A stretch of 8,865 nt of DNA, taken from contig JAGAHV010000045.1 in assembly GCA_017626895.1 (NCBI GenBank), forward strand, positions 1 through 8,865. The letters run 5' to 3'. The notes beneath the pieces were generated by a model. The model searched no databases, was not told the origin of the DNA, and worked only from the letters and a program-made list of their open reading frames with translations. The stretch comes from Ventricola sp017626895 (lineage in GTDB: Bacteria > Bacillota > Clostridia > Christensenellales > Aristaeellaceae). Each line of letters starts with the position of its first letter. Position 1 is the first letter of the stretch. This document shows positions 1 to 8,677 of this stretch, piece by piece. The position numbers and the translations under genes are program-made.

Positions 1-672
1 AAGAATCTGAATAATTACCCTGATCTAAAAGCGGCAATCCGAAGCATCCTGATGGAAGGCACAAAGATTACTTATAATGCACAGCAGGATGAGATTGTCC
101 AGATGCAGATGTACGGTCTGATCAGGAATGATCATAATACTGTGCGGGTTGAAAACAGAATTTTTGAAACGATGCTTTATAATTTGTTCCTGTCAGATGA
201 GGAGCTGAAGAGTAACGTTTTTTCCCGGGCGGGTGATCTGGCAAAAAACATGTTTGTAACAGACAGAAAGCTGAATATGCGTCTGATTCTGGAACGATTT
301 GCTGAAACGTATGTACAGATATTTGGTCCGCTTGAGGAAAGATTCAAAGAGAAGGACGGAAGAGAGCAATTCCTGTTGTACCTTAAACCGATCATCAATG
401 GCACCGGGAACTATTATATTGAAGCCCAGACCAGGGATCAGACCCGGACAGATGTGATTGTTGACTATCTGGGGCAGCAGTATATCATCGAACTGAAGAT
501 CTGGCGCGGACCACGATATAACGCCGAAGGAGAGAAGCAAATCAGCGAGTATCTGGATTATTTCGGCCTGATCACCGGTTATATGCTAAGTTTTAATTTC
601 AATAAGAATAAGAAAACTGGCATGAATCAGGTTCAAGTTGGAGACAAACTCCTGTATGAAGTGGTTGTGTGA
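1..672 (+). CDS. C-terminal part of AAA-like/PD-(D/E)XK nuclease-fold protein (5' end outside window)
   Basis: The frame is open from the first base, so this is the 3' end of a longer gene; an internal ATG at 52 is not needed as a start. The 223 visible residues end in a PD-(D/E)XK-type core: Asp at visible codon 151 (in TRTDVIVDY), a strand, then Glu-Leu-Lys at codons 164-166 (YIIELKIWRG), followed by a helix with GEKQISEYLDYF and a closing GYMLSFNFNKNK strand. From memory of the family, this arrangement is typical of the C-terminus of clostridial and Bacteroidetes proteins that carry an N-terminal AAA-like ATPase domain. That domain would lie upstream and cannot be seen. The cellular role of these proteins is not well established; a nucleic-acid or defence-related role is inference. 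The small XRE regulator follows after 43 bp with no terminator between, so co-transcription is possible. The segment is A+T-richer than the genes further right. Confidence 0.7.
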   Translation, partial: KNLNNYPDLKAAIRSILMEGTKITYNAQQDEIVQMQMYGLIRNDHNTVRVENRIFETMLYNLFLSDEELKSNVFSRAGDLAKNMFVTDRKLNMRLILERFAETYVQIFGPLEERFKEKDGREQFLLYLKPIINGTGNYYIEAQTRDQTRTDVIVDYLGQQYIIELKIWRGPRYNAEGEKQISEYLDYFGLITGYMLSFNFNKNKKTGMNQVQVGDKLLYEVVV

Positions 673-715
673 ACTGATTTGCACGGATGACTGAGCTGTT
701 ACGGAATAACACATT

Positions 716-1096
716 ATGAAGGGAAATATCGGCCTGGCAGATTTTACGAACAAATTCGCAATAAGGTTAAAAGAGCTCCGAACTGAAGCCGGCCTAAAGC
801 AGGAAGAGCTCGGAGAAAAGATTGGTGTCCAGCGAATGACGATTTACCGTTGGGAGAATGGAAGCAATCCTCCATCGGATGAGAACCTGCTGCTTCTTGC
901 GCAGCTTTTCAATACGTCCACGCTCTACCTGAGGGGCGATATAGATGACCGTGATATGGTCCTTACAGATGATTGGAAAGAAGCAAAAGAGCTGCTGAGA
1001 GAAGCGGACGAGGAGCTGTTGTTGGGTGTATCGACTGCTCAGCCAAGAGATGAAAAGATTCGTCCAATCGATGACAAGAAACGCTCTTTATGCTGA
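716..1096 (+). CDS. XRE-family HTH transcriptional regulator, C-terminus apparently frameshifted
   Basis: This is a 126-residue DNA-binding regulator of the Cro/C1-type helix-turn-helix family. The HTH spans about residues 14-72: scaffold helix RLKELRTEAGLKQEELGEKIG, recognition helix around QRMTIYRWENG (39-49), then the usual NPPSDENLLLLAQLFNTS and the LYLRGD turn that often closes this domain. An in-frame TAA at 707-709 lies just upstream, so ATG 716 is the only sensible start; its ribosome site is weak (CGGA about 10 bases upstream). After residue 103 the sequence stops looking like a regulator tail (GVSTAQPRDEKIRPIDDKK). The frame one base on continues naturally as VYRLLSQEMKRFVQ, so the annotated C-terminus is probably an artefact of an extra G at 1024-1026. 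It may autoregulate or control the upstream gene, but no operator was recognised. Confidence 0.75.
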   Translation: MKGNIGLADFTNKFAIRLKELRTEAGLKQEELGEKIGVQRMTIYRWENGSNPPSDENLLLLAQLFNTSTLYLRGDIDDRDMVLTDDWKEAKELLREADEELLLGVSTAQPRDEKIRPIDDKKRSLC

Positions 1097-1214
1097 GCGC
1101 GAGAAGGAAAAGAAAGAGATGTCACATAGGCAACATTGGAGAACCCCATGTAACCTTGAAGTAAAATCCGCATTGCACCGAAATGGGCTGAAATTAGCAT
1201 CAAACATGAAATAA
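1026..1214 (+). pseudogene. Displaced C-terminal tail of the XRE regulator in the +1 frame
   Basis: Starting from GTG 1026 this frame reads VYRLLSQEMKRFVQSMTR, then NALYAEREKEKKE. That is the helical tail expected after the LYLRGD-ending HTH domain in many clostridial XRE regulators, which typically have a stretch like YRxLSxEMKxxV. It overlaps the end of the regulator in a different frame. Removing one G from the GGG at 1024-1026 joins EADEELLL directly to VYRLLSQEMK and gives a single protein of about 165 residues. There is no ribosome site suggesting independent translation. The last ~30 residues, after EKEKKE, look less like protein, so the original stop may also have drifted. It could be real gene decay, a sequencing or assembly error, or, less likely, programmed frameshifting. 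Confidence 0.5.
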
Positions 1215-1253
1215 TCCGTTTCTTACGAGAAAGCGATAGATTGGCAATGTGAT

Positions 1254-1298
1254 ATGTGCTATATGGAAGCCCATGCATATACAGCCAATATGGCACAT
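1254..1298. repeat. Imperfect inverted repeat upstream of the recG terminator
   Basis: ATGTGCTATATGG (1254-1266) can pair with CCAATATGGCACAT (1285-1298), with one mismatch and one bulge, closing an 18-base loop. A competing pairing, TTGGC (1241-1245) with GCCAA (1284-1288), is also possible, and a small hairpin TTTCT-TACG-AGAAA lies just before (around 1219-1232). The interval 1215-1314 has no convincing reading frame. Either this is the remnant 3' end of a lost gene, or a structured leader RNA in front of recG. The match to a named riboswitch class was not recognised. Confidence 0.4.
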
Positions 1299-1314
1299 GG
1301 ATAATTGGATGTTT

Positions 1315-1345
1315 AAACCTCCTGCAAATTGCAGCGAGGTTTTTT
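1315..1345 (+). terminator. Intrinsic terminator immediately upstream of recG
   Basis: AAACCTC (1315-1321) pairs with GAGGTTT (1336-1342). Stacked inside is CTGCA/TGCAG closing an AAT loop, with one unpaired C at 1335. Six T residues (1340-1345) follow the stem. This is a strong rho-independent terminator for + strand transcription. It ends only 11 bases before the recG ATG, so it either closes the accessory unit to the left or acts as an attenuator for recG. Confidence 0.8.
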
Positions 1346-1354
1346 GAAGGGTGA
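1346..1354 (+). promoter_or_regulatory. Ribosome binding site that selects ATG 1357 for recG
   Basis: GAAGGGTGA sits five to six bases before ATG 1357. The GTG at 1351 would lie inside this Shine-Dalgarno sequence and would itself have no spacing to one, so the ATG is preferred. The site directly abuts the U-tract of the preceding terminator. Confidence 0.6.
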
Positions 1355-1356
1355 AT

Positions 1357-3327
1357 ATGGAACTATCTGAGCTCAAGGGGCTTGGCCCCAAACGTCTTGC
1401 CGCGCTGGCCAAACTGGACATCACCACACCGGAGGAACTGACCAGGCTGCTGCCGGTCAGCTATATGGATGCGACTGCGCCCCTGGAACCGGATCAGGTG
1501 ACGGGCGGCAGCCTTGCCTGTTTCACCGGCAGGATCTGCGGGAAACCCGCCAGCCACGGCAAAGCGGTGCGTGCAGAGGTGGGAAACGGCCGGGCAAAGC
1601 TGACCTGTATCTGGATGAATCAGCCATGGATGCGGGAAAAACTGCATGCCGGTACACAGCTGGTCCTCTATGGCATGGTACAGATGAACCGGACCGGGCC
1701 GGTGGTGTTCAATCCGAAACTGGTGGATAAAGGGCAGATACTCCCGGTATACCGGACAATTCCTGAAATTGGGCAGAAGACCCTGAGGGACCTGATCCGC
1801 TCGGTTATGGAGCAGATGGGAGAGGAGGACTGGATTCCGGAGGAAATACGGGACAGATATCAGCTGACCGGCCACCGGGAGGCGATGATGCATGTCCATT
1901 TTCCCGAATCTGCCGGGGAACTGGAACAGGCAAAGCGGCGGCTGGCATTTGAGGAACTGCTGCTTTTCCAGATGGCCGTTGCCGGCAGCGGAGGCGGGCG
2001 GAATACAGTAGATCCGCTGCCGATTGATCCAAAGGGACTGGAGACGTTTCTGGGGGCACAGCCGTTCAGGCCGACGGGTGCCCAGATGAGGGCTATCCGG
2101 GACATTGAGGCGGATCTGGGCAGGGATGTGGCCATGGCCCGACTGGTTCAGGGGGATGTGGGCTGCGGGAAGACCCTGATTGCCTTTGCCGCCATATACC
2201 TGTGTATAAAGGCCGGCGGACAGGCCGCCATGATGGCGCCCACCGAGATTCTGGCCTCACAGCACTATGACAATGCACGGGCGACGTTTTCGGCATTCGG
2301 CATCACCTGCGGACTGCTGACCGGAAAGATGACGGCGGCAGAACACCGGCGGGCACTGGAGCAGATTGAATCGGGCCAGTGGCAGCTGGTCATCGGAACG
2401 CATGCACTGATCTCCGAGAGTGTCCGGTATCACAATCTCCGGCTGGTGGTAACGGATGAGCAGCATCGCTTTGGTGTCCGGCACCGGACCATGCTGAGTG
2501 ATAAAGGACTGAATCCGCATGTGCTGGTGATGAGCGCCACACCGATTCCAAGAACGCTGTCGCTGATTCTCTACGGGGATCTGGATTTCTCGGTGGTAGA
2601 TGAGCTGCCGCCCGGCCGCAAACCGGTCACCACACGGATTGTCCCGGAGGAGAAGGAGACGGGGCTGTGGCAGTATGTCGCCGGTGAGGCAAAGGCCGGG
2701 CATCAGTGCTATGTGGTCTGCCCGATGATTGGGGAGGACGAGGAGGCCGGCCCGATGAGCGCACAGAGTGTCTATGCGCGCCTGAGCGAGGCCTTTCCGT
2801 CCCTCCATGTCGGCCTGATCCACGGCCGGCTGCCGCAGACGGAAAAAGAAGAGCGGCTCAGTGCCTTTTATGAGGGACGGATGCACATTCTGGTTTCCAC
2901 GACGGTGATTGAGGTCGGGGTAAATGTGCCCAATGCCACCATCATGGTGATTGTGGGGGCAGAACGCTTTGGCCTGGCACAGCTGCATCAGCTGCGCGGC
3001 CGTGTCGGCCGCGGAAGTGAGGCGAGCTGGTGTTTTCTGCTGAGTGAACCCAATGAACGCCTTCGGTTTCTCTGCTCCACCAATGACGGGTTTGAGGTGG
3101 CCAGGAAAGACCTTGAAATCCGGGGAGCGGGGGAGTATTTCGGCACCCGGCAGTCCGGTGCGCCGGAAATGCCGGCACTGGCGCTGACGGCCGACGGCCG
3201 GCTGCTTGAGGAAAGCAGGGAGGCCTTTCTGATTCTGTCAAGGGATCCGGCTTACAGGGACAGGACTGCGGAAATTCTTGACATCGCCGGGAAACGCTAT
3301 CAGGGACGCAGTGCCGCCAGAAACTGA
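1357..3327 (+). CDS. recG: ATP-dependent DNA helicase RecG
   Basis: This 656-residue superfamily-2 translocase reverses stalled replication forks and migrates Holliday junctions and D-/R-loops during recombination repair. The N-terminal wedge region opens with ELKGLGPKRLAALAKLDI, the usual RecG start, followed by an OB-like region to about residue 170. Helicase motifs are complete: GDVGCGKT Walker A (266-273, with Cys where Ser is commoner), PTEILASQH, the DEQH box (367-370, in DEQHRFGVRHR), MSATPIPRTL with SAT at 393-395, STTVIEVGVNVPNA, and QLRGRVGRG (about 545-553). The RecG-specific C-terminal GAGEYFGTRQSG is also present. The length is slightly short for the family (about 680) but no domain is missing. 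A terminator precedes it and no neighbouring gene is translationally coupled, so it appears to be transcribed alone; no clear promoter of its own was identified. Confidence 0.96.
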   Translation: MELSELKGLGPKRLAALAKLDITTPEELTRLLPVSYMDATAPLEPDQVTGGSLACFTGRICGKPASHGKAVRAEVGNGRAKLTCIWMNQPWMREKLHAGTQLVLYGMVQMNRTGPVVFNPKLVDKGQILPVYRTIPEIGQKTLRDLIRSVMEQMGEEDWIPEEIRDRYQLTGHREAMMHVHFPESAGELEQAKRRLAFEELLLFQMAVAGSGGGRNTVDPLPIDPKGLETFLGAQPFRPTGAQMRAIRDIEADLGRDVAMARLVQGDVGCGKTLIAFAAIYLCIKAGGQAAMMAPTEILASQHYDNARATFSAFGITCGLLTGKMTAAEHRRALEQIESGQWQLVIGTHALISESVRYHNLRLVVTDEQHRFGVRHRTMLSDKGLNPHVLVMSATPIPRTLSLILYGDLDFSVVDELPPGRKPVTTRIVPEEKETGLWQYVAGEAKAGHQCYVVCPMIGEDEEAGPMSAQSVYARLSEAFPSLHVGLIHGRLPQTEKEERLSAFYEGRMHILVSTTVIEVGVNVPNATIMVIVGAERFGLAQLHQLRGRVGRGSEASWCFLLSEPNERLRFLCSTNDGFEVARKDLEIRGAGEYFGTRQSGAPEMPALALTADGRLLEESREAFLILSRDPAYRDRTAEILDIAGKRYQGRSAARN

Positions 3328-3425
3328 GAAAGCCGGTCACGGCAACAGTATACCGTCAATCTGTTTATTATTCCGCTGTAAACTTTGTGATATATGTCAA
3401 AGATTGAATTGCCTGAAAAAATGGC

Positions 3426-3454
3426 TTGTTTTCGGACCGATTGCGGCATATAAT
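3426..3454 (+). promoter_or_regulatory. Probable sigma-70/SigA promoter of ppdK
   Basis: A perfect TATAAT -10 box (3449-3454) lies 17 bases after TTGTTT (3426-3431, matching the first three bases of the -35 consensus). Transcription would begin near 3461, giving a leader of about 80 bases before the ppdK ATG. The rest of the 215-bp gap after recG holds a short GCCG/CGGC hairpin (3332-3343) without a T-tract and no gene. Confidence 0.6.
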
Positions 3455-3465
3455 CAGCTATGTGC

Positions 3466-3484
3466 GGCCTTTTTTAAGGCTTTT
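3466..3484 (+). terminator. Weak terminator-like hairpin in the ppdK leader
   Basis: GCCTT (3467-3471) pairs with AAGGC (3476-3480) around a TTTT loop, extendable by one G-U pair, and TTTT follows. The stem is short, so termination would be partial. Because it lies after the proposed start of transcription it could be the recG terminator overlapping the ppdK leader, or a leader hairpin of ppdK itself. Confidence 0.35.
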
Positions 3485-3524
3485 CACTGATTGTTTCTAC
3501 CAGACAGTATCGTTTTCTTATCTT

Positions 3525-3532
3525 AAGGAGGA
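3525..3532 (+). promoter_or_regulatory. Strong ribosome binding site fixing the ppdK start
   Basis: AAGGAGGA is a near-perfect Shine-Dalgarno sequence, 11 bases before ATG 3543. The frame is open further upstream to about 3426, but that extension overlaps the promoter and leader and is not part of the known family, so ATG 3543 is the start. Confidence 0.85.
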
Positions 3533-3542
3533 AAAGCAAAGC

Positions 3543-6182
<2,640 letters not shown>

Positions 6183-6192
6183 GAAACCCCAG

Positions 6193-6219
6193 ACCGGAAG
6201 GGAAACCTTCCGGTTTTTT
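6193..6219 (+). terminator. Strong intrinsic terminator of ppdK
   Basis: ACCGGAAGG (6193-6201) pairs perfectly with CCTTCCGGT (6206-6214) around a GAAA tetraloop, followed by six T residues (6214-6219). It starts 10 bases after the ppdK stop codon. Confidence 0.95.
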
Positions 6220-6262
6220 CTGTTCCCGGACAGTGCCCGGCGGGGGAGCTTTTTTTCAAGAG

Positions 6263-6292
6263 TTGACATCTGTCGTCCAAAACTGGTATTAT
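6263..6292 (+). promoter_or_regulatory. Strong SigA-type promoter for the membrane protein gene
   Basis: A perfect TTGACA (6263-6268) is followed after 18 bases by TATTAT (6287-6292) with an extended -10 TGG just before it (6284-6286). Transcription would start near 6299. The 74-base leader can form a small CCCGG/CCGGG hairpin (6326-6348). A good ribosome site, AAGGAGAT at 6361-6368, precedes ATG 6373. Confidence 0.8.
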
Positions 6293-6372
6293 AGAACATA
6301 CGGGATTGAATAAAAAAGAAACACGCCCGGTTTTAAATCAACGCCGGGAAGGCAGATTGAAAGGAGATCAGG

Positions 6373-7548
6373 ATGCGGTCAAACAGATCGAGTTATACGC
6401 TTACACCGGCCGGATCCGCTAACGCGATTGAAAGGAAAGCAAAGCAGAAACGTCCGAAAAAAGAGATCAACCAGATCATGCTGATTGTCTTTTTCATCGT
6501 ACTGCCGGTTTTGGGTCTGCTCGCGGTATTCTTCCAGCCGTTTCGCTTTCTCTTTATTCTGGGAGTTGTGGCATCGATCACGGCCATGTGGCTTTTGAAC
6601 TGTTTCCTGCCTGCAGGACGGCTGCTCCTCTCGGGTGTTTACGGATTTCTTGCGGTCATCACCCTGGTTGCCGCACTCAGCCGGCAGGATCAGAGCGCGG
6701 GAACACTGCGGCAGAATTCGCTGCTGACCCCGATACCTTTGGCAGAGGCGACAACGACGCCGGCATTTGAAAACATGTACAATACCATGGGAACCAGTGT
6801 TCCGGCAGAGTATTATGCGGATCTGGAGGGTTCATCAGCCGGAGCAGAAGGCACGGAGGGGACCGAATCCGGTTTCACGGATCCGGGTTATCCGGAGGGC
6901 ATGGAATCCGGCCAGCCTTCAGATGGCGCTTATGTACCGGATGTGAAATCCGGCGCGGAAATTGCCCTTGAGAATTTCATGGAAAAATGGTACAAGCAGA
7001 TTACGGCGGACATGGTGGAGTATACCTCTCCCAGCTGGCGTGATGCCCAGACCGATCAGGATCCGGAACACAAGCTGTTCTGGAAGTTCCAGTCAAAGAA
7101 ACTGGTGGACTGGCGGCAGATGTCAGCGCCGTCCGGGACGGATGCCAGTGATGCCAGAACCATCGCCGTTCAGGCGGATGTGGAGTACAATGGCGAGGTC
7201 CGGACCTACGAGTATCAGGCCATTACCCTGCAGGAAAACGGGCAGTGGTATGTGGATCCGGAATCTCTTTCAAGCGGTCAGCTGGTAGAAAAGGCGACCC
7301 CGACACCGGATCCGAATCTGACGCCCACGCCGAGTCCGGAACCGACGCCTACGCCGACACCCGGACCGAAAACCAAGCTCTATTACAACAAGGACGGCGG
7401 AAAGAAATATCATCTGGATCCCAACTGTCCCTCCGTCGCCTCCAGATACCTGCCTCTGAAAGGGACCTTTACGTACAAGGATCTGAGCAAGAGTCCGTAT
7501 AACAAGCTCTCTCCCTGTGATAAGTGTGGCGCACCGGTACGGCAATAG
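6373..7548 (+). CDS. Three-TM membrane protein with external domain, Pro-Thr hinge and C-terminal Cys/His module
   Basis: This 391-residue protein has no recognised name. A basic N-terminus (residues 20-31, RKAKQKRPKK) is followed by three hydrophobic segments at about 35-54, 58-79 and 83-102. The positive-inside rule places the N-terminus in the cytoplasm and the large C-terminal part outside. After a low-complexity Gly/Glu/Ser/Pro spacer (about 150-190), residues about 194-304 look like an NTF2-like/DUF4878-type fold (ALENFMEKWYKQITADM ... YEYQAITLQENGQWYVDP). Residues 308-332 form a hinge of repeated TP units. The last 55 residues hold KKYHLDPNC and LSPCDKCGAP: His347, Cys352, Cys382 and Cys385, an H-x4-C...C-x2-C pattern recalling the Ada-type zinc module seen at the ends of many clostridial surface proteins. 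It is a single-gene unit between its own promoter and a bidirectional terminator. Its function is unknown; metal binding or envelope sensing is inference. Confidence 0.85.
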   Translation: MRSNRSSYTLTPAGSANAIERKAKQKRPKKEINQIMLIVFFIVLPVLGLLAVFFQPFRFLFILGVVASITAMWLLNCFLPAGRLLLSGVYGFLAVITLVAALSRQDQSAGTLRQNSLLTPIPLAEATTTPAFENMYNTMGTSVPAEYYADLEGSSAGAEGTEGTESGFTDPGYPEGMESGQPSDGAYVPDVKSGAEIALENFMEKWYKQITADMVEYTSPSWRDAQTDQDPEHKLFWKFQSKKLVDWRQMSAPSGTDASDARTIAVQADVEYNGEVRTYEYQAITLQENGQWYVDPESLSSGQLVEKATPTPDPNLTPTPSPEPTPTPTPGPKTKLYYNKDGGKKYHLDPNCPSVASRYLPLKGTFTYKDLSKSPYNKLSPCDKCGAPVRQ

Positions 7549-7573
7549 TCCGCAGCCGCTTAAGACCTGACAG

Positions 7574-7606
7574 AAAAAAAGTGTCAGCAGTGCTGACACT
7601 TTTTTC
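7574..7606. terminator. Bidirectional intrinsic terminator between convergent genes
   Basis: AAAAAAGTGTCAGCA (7575-7589) and TGCTGACACTTTTTT (7591-7605) are perfect reverse complements around one G. On either strand this gives a stable GTGTCAGC/GCTGACAC stem followed by at least six U residues. It lies 26 bases after the + strand stop codon at 7548 and 11 bases after the - strand stop codon at 7617, so it serves both convergent units. Confidence 0.95.
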
Positions 7607-7616
7607 ATATGGTTCC

Positions 7617-7886
7617 TCAGGAGATGGAAATCAGAAACATCTCATAGGGGTCGTCGAAGCAGTCGTAGGGCATGGGATTGCCGCCGTTGGTGGATTTCGT
7701 CTGATTGGATGAAAACTCCTCTCCGTCTGAGATGATGTCACCCGGGGTAAGGGCAAAACCGTATTCCCCGGCAATCCGGCAAAAACACTCCAGCGGGTCG
7801 GCCGCGTCTTTTGTTCCCAGCAGCGCCTGCCGGAAAACGGGATCGGTAAGGGCAAGCTTTCGCATGCCAAGCAGAATGTCGTTCAT
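7617..7886 (-). CDS. Small Nif11-like protein with Gly-Gly and short tail, coupled to the thioesterase
   Basis: This is an 89-residue protein with no signal peptide or membrane segment. Residues 4-55 resemble the Nif11 leader-peptide fold: LALTDPVFRQALLGTKDAADPL, then FCRIAGEYGFALTPGDI, with the DP-x-hydrophobic-R start and the IA-x-x-x-GF-x-LT-x-x-DI end seen in that family. A linker (EEFSSNQTKSTN) leads to Gly68-Gly69 and a 20-residue aromatic/acidic tail containing PYDCFDDPYEMF. In Nif11-type RiPP precursors a Gly-Gly separates leader from core, but no modifying enzyme or peptidase-transporter gene lies in the window, so a peptide product is only a hypothesis. The ATG overlaps the TGA of the thioesterase (ATGA) and has GGAGG four bases upstream, so translation is coupled. 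The gene ends 11 bases from the terminator. It may instead be a small regulatory partner of the thioesterase. That it is a real gene is likely; its family assignment is less certain. Confidence 0.7.
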   Translation of the reverse strand: MNDILLGMRKLALTDPVFRQALLGTKDAADPLECFCRIAGEYGFALTPGDIISDGEEFSSNQTKSTNGGNPMPYDCFDDPYEMFLISIS

Positions 7887-8623
7887 TTATCCTCCGCAAA
7901 TTGTCCGATGGCCAGAAAATGACGCGTGGCGCCGGCGGAGCTGACCTCATAGGAGAAACCGTTTTCATTCTGTGAGAGATGGATTTCCAGTTCCTCTTCA
8001 TCCCGGATTTCACGTTCATATCCGGCCGTCACTGAGCTGATATGACAGCCGTCAAAAGCGGCTTTTCCCAGCTGATCGCACAGCCAGGTGATGTACCTGG
8101 TATTGTTGACATGACCGTTGAGATCCATATCGGAATACTGAACCAGGTGTTTGCTCACGGTATAGGTGGAGACGATTTTTGAGGGCAGCCGGTTGGGCAG
8201 CTCGGTGGGAATCGGCAGATCGCTGTTGTCCGGAAAATGCAGATCGGCCTGAAGCGGGCTGACGATCCGGCGTGTTTTGGTATCCAGAATGACCCAGAGC
8301 GCACCGGCAGCTGCCAGCGGCGTTCCGTCATCCAGGGAGAAGACGTGGTAGCGCGGGCAGAAAAAGCGGTTCATGGTGCCAGGCCAGGTGGTATGACGGA
8401 TATGCTGTCCAAATCGGGGCGGATTCAGAATGCTCACGTGAATCCGGGAAAGTGCAAAAAACAGCTGACGGTCAAGCAAAGCCTGATGTCCGATTCCCAG
8501 AAGGCGGGCATGCGTTTCTCCGCCTTCCTGCATGGCCATGAAAAGGGCATCCAGCCGCATTTTTCCATACTGATCGCAGTCTATCGAGCGGATAGCCAGT
8601 GATTCTGTATAGGTTTTATCCAT
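7883..8623 (-). CDS. Acyl-ACP thioesterase (FatA/FatB-like, double hotdog)
   Basis: This 246-residue cytosolic enzyme releases fatty acids from acyl carrier protein at the end of type II fatty acid synthesis. Two hotdog halves are visible. The first, about 1-140, has YTESLAIRSIDCDQYGKMRLDALFMAMQE at the N-terminal strand and helix. The second starts about 150. The active-site block YSDMDLNGHVNNTRYITW supplies Asp167, Asn169 and His171. Glu205, in GYEREIRDEEELEI, falls 34 residues after the His, the same spacing as His285-Glu319 in plant FatB, so the whole catalytic set is present. The position after Glu205 is Ile rather than the plant Cys, which is common in bacterial members. Length fits bacterial members (about 240-250). 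The start ATG has AGAGGA upstream. The gene is first in an operon with the Nif11-like gene, with a four-base overlap. Chain-length preference cannot be read from sequence. Confidence 0.93.
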   Translation of the reverse strand: MDKTYTESLAIRSIDCDQYGKMRLDALFMAMQEGGETHARLLGIGHQALLDRQLFFALSRIHVSILNPPRFGQHIRHTTWPGTMNRFFCPRYHVFSLDDGTPLAAAGALWVILDTKTRRIVSPLQADLHFPDNSDLPIPTELPNRLPSKIVSTYTVSKHLVQYSDMDLNGHVNNTRYITWLCDQLGKAAFDGCHISSVTAGYEREIRDEEELEIHLSQNENGFSYEVSSAGATRHFLAIGQFAEDK

Positions 8624-8659
8624 GACTTATTCCTCTTTCCTCTTGTCTTTTCCCGGTTC

Positions 8660-8676
8660 TCCGGGAAATTCCGGGA
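8660..8676. repeat. Tandem TCCGGGA direct repeat at the thioesterase promoter
   Basis: TCCGGGA occurs at 8660-8666 and again at 8670-8676, ten bases apart, one helical turn. The pair sits just downstream of the -10 box, across the probable transcription start, where a repressor would act. The matching TCCCGG at 8651-8656 can pair with either copy in RNA. It resembles no operator I know for fatty acid regulators such as FapR or FabT. Confidence 0.3.
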
Positions 8677-8677
8677 T

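Noticed and set aside
679..708. Possible promoter for the XRE regulator, TTGCAC at 679-684
   Set aside because: No -10 box of acceptable quality lies 16-18 bases downstream; co-transcription with the upstream gene is simpler.
1215..1345. T-box or other named riboswitch before recG
   Set aside because: The conserved T-box sequence (AGGGTGGNACCGCG type) is absent and no other class was recognised.
2257..2988. 243-codon frame antisense to recG
   Set aside because: The recG motifs are all in the sense frame; the antisense product shows no family resemblance and no ribosome site was noted.
3377..3390. Possible catabolite (cre) site upstream of ppdK, TGTAAACTTTGTGA
   Set aside because: It has two mismatches to the cre consensus, including the central G, so it is not supportable as a CcpA site.
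3426..3542. N-terminal extension of PPDK upstream of ATG 3543
   Set aside because: The extension overlaps the promoter, a hairpin and the Shine-Dalgarno sequence and is not found in the family.
7738..8019. 93-codon - strand frame across the thioesterase/small-protein junction
   Set aside because: It lies in another frame over two better supported coupled genes and has no family resemblance.
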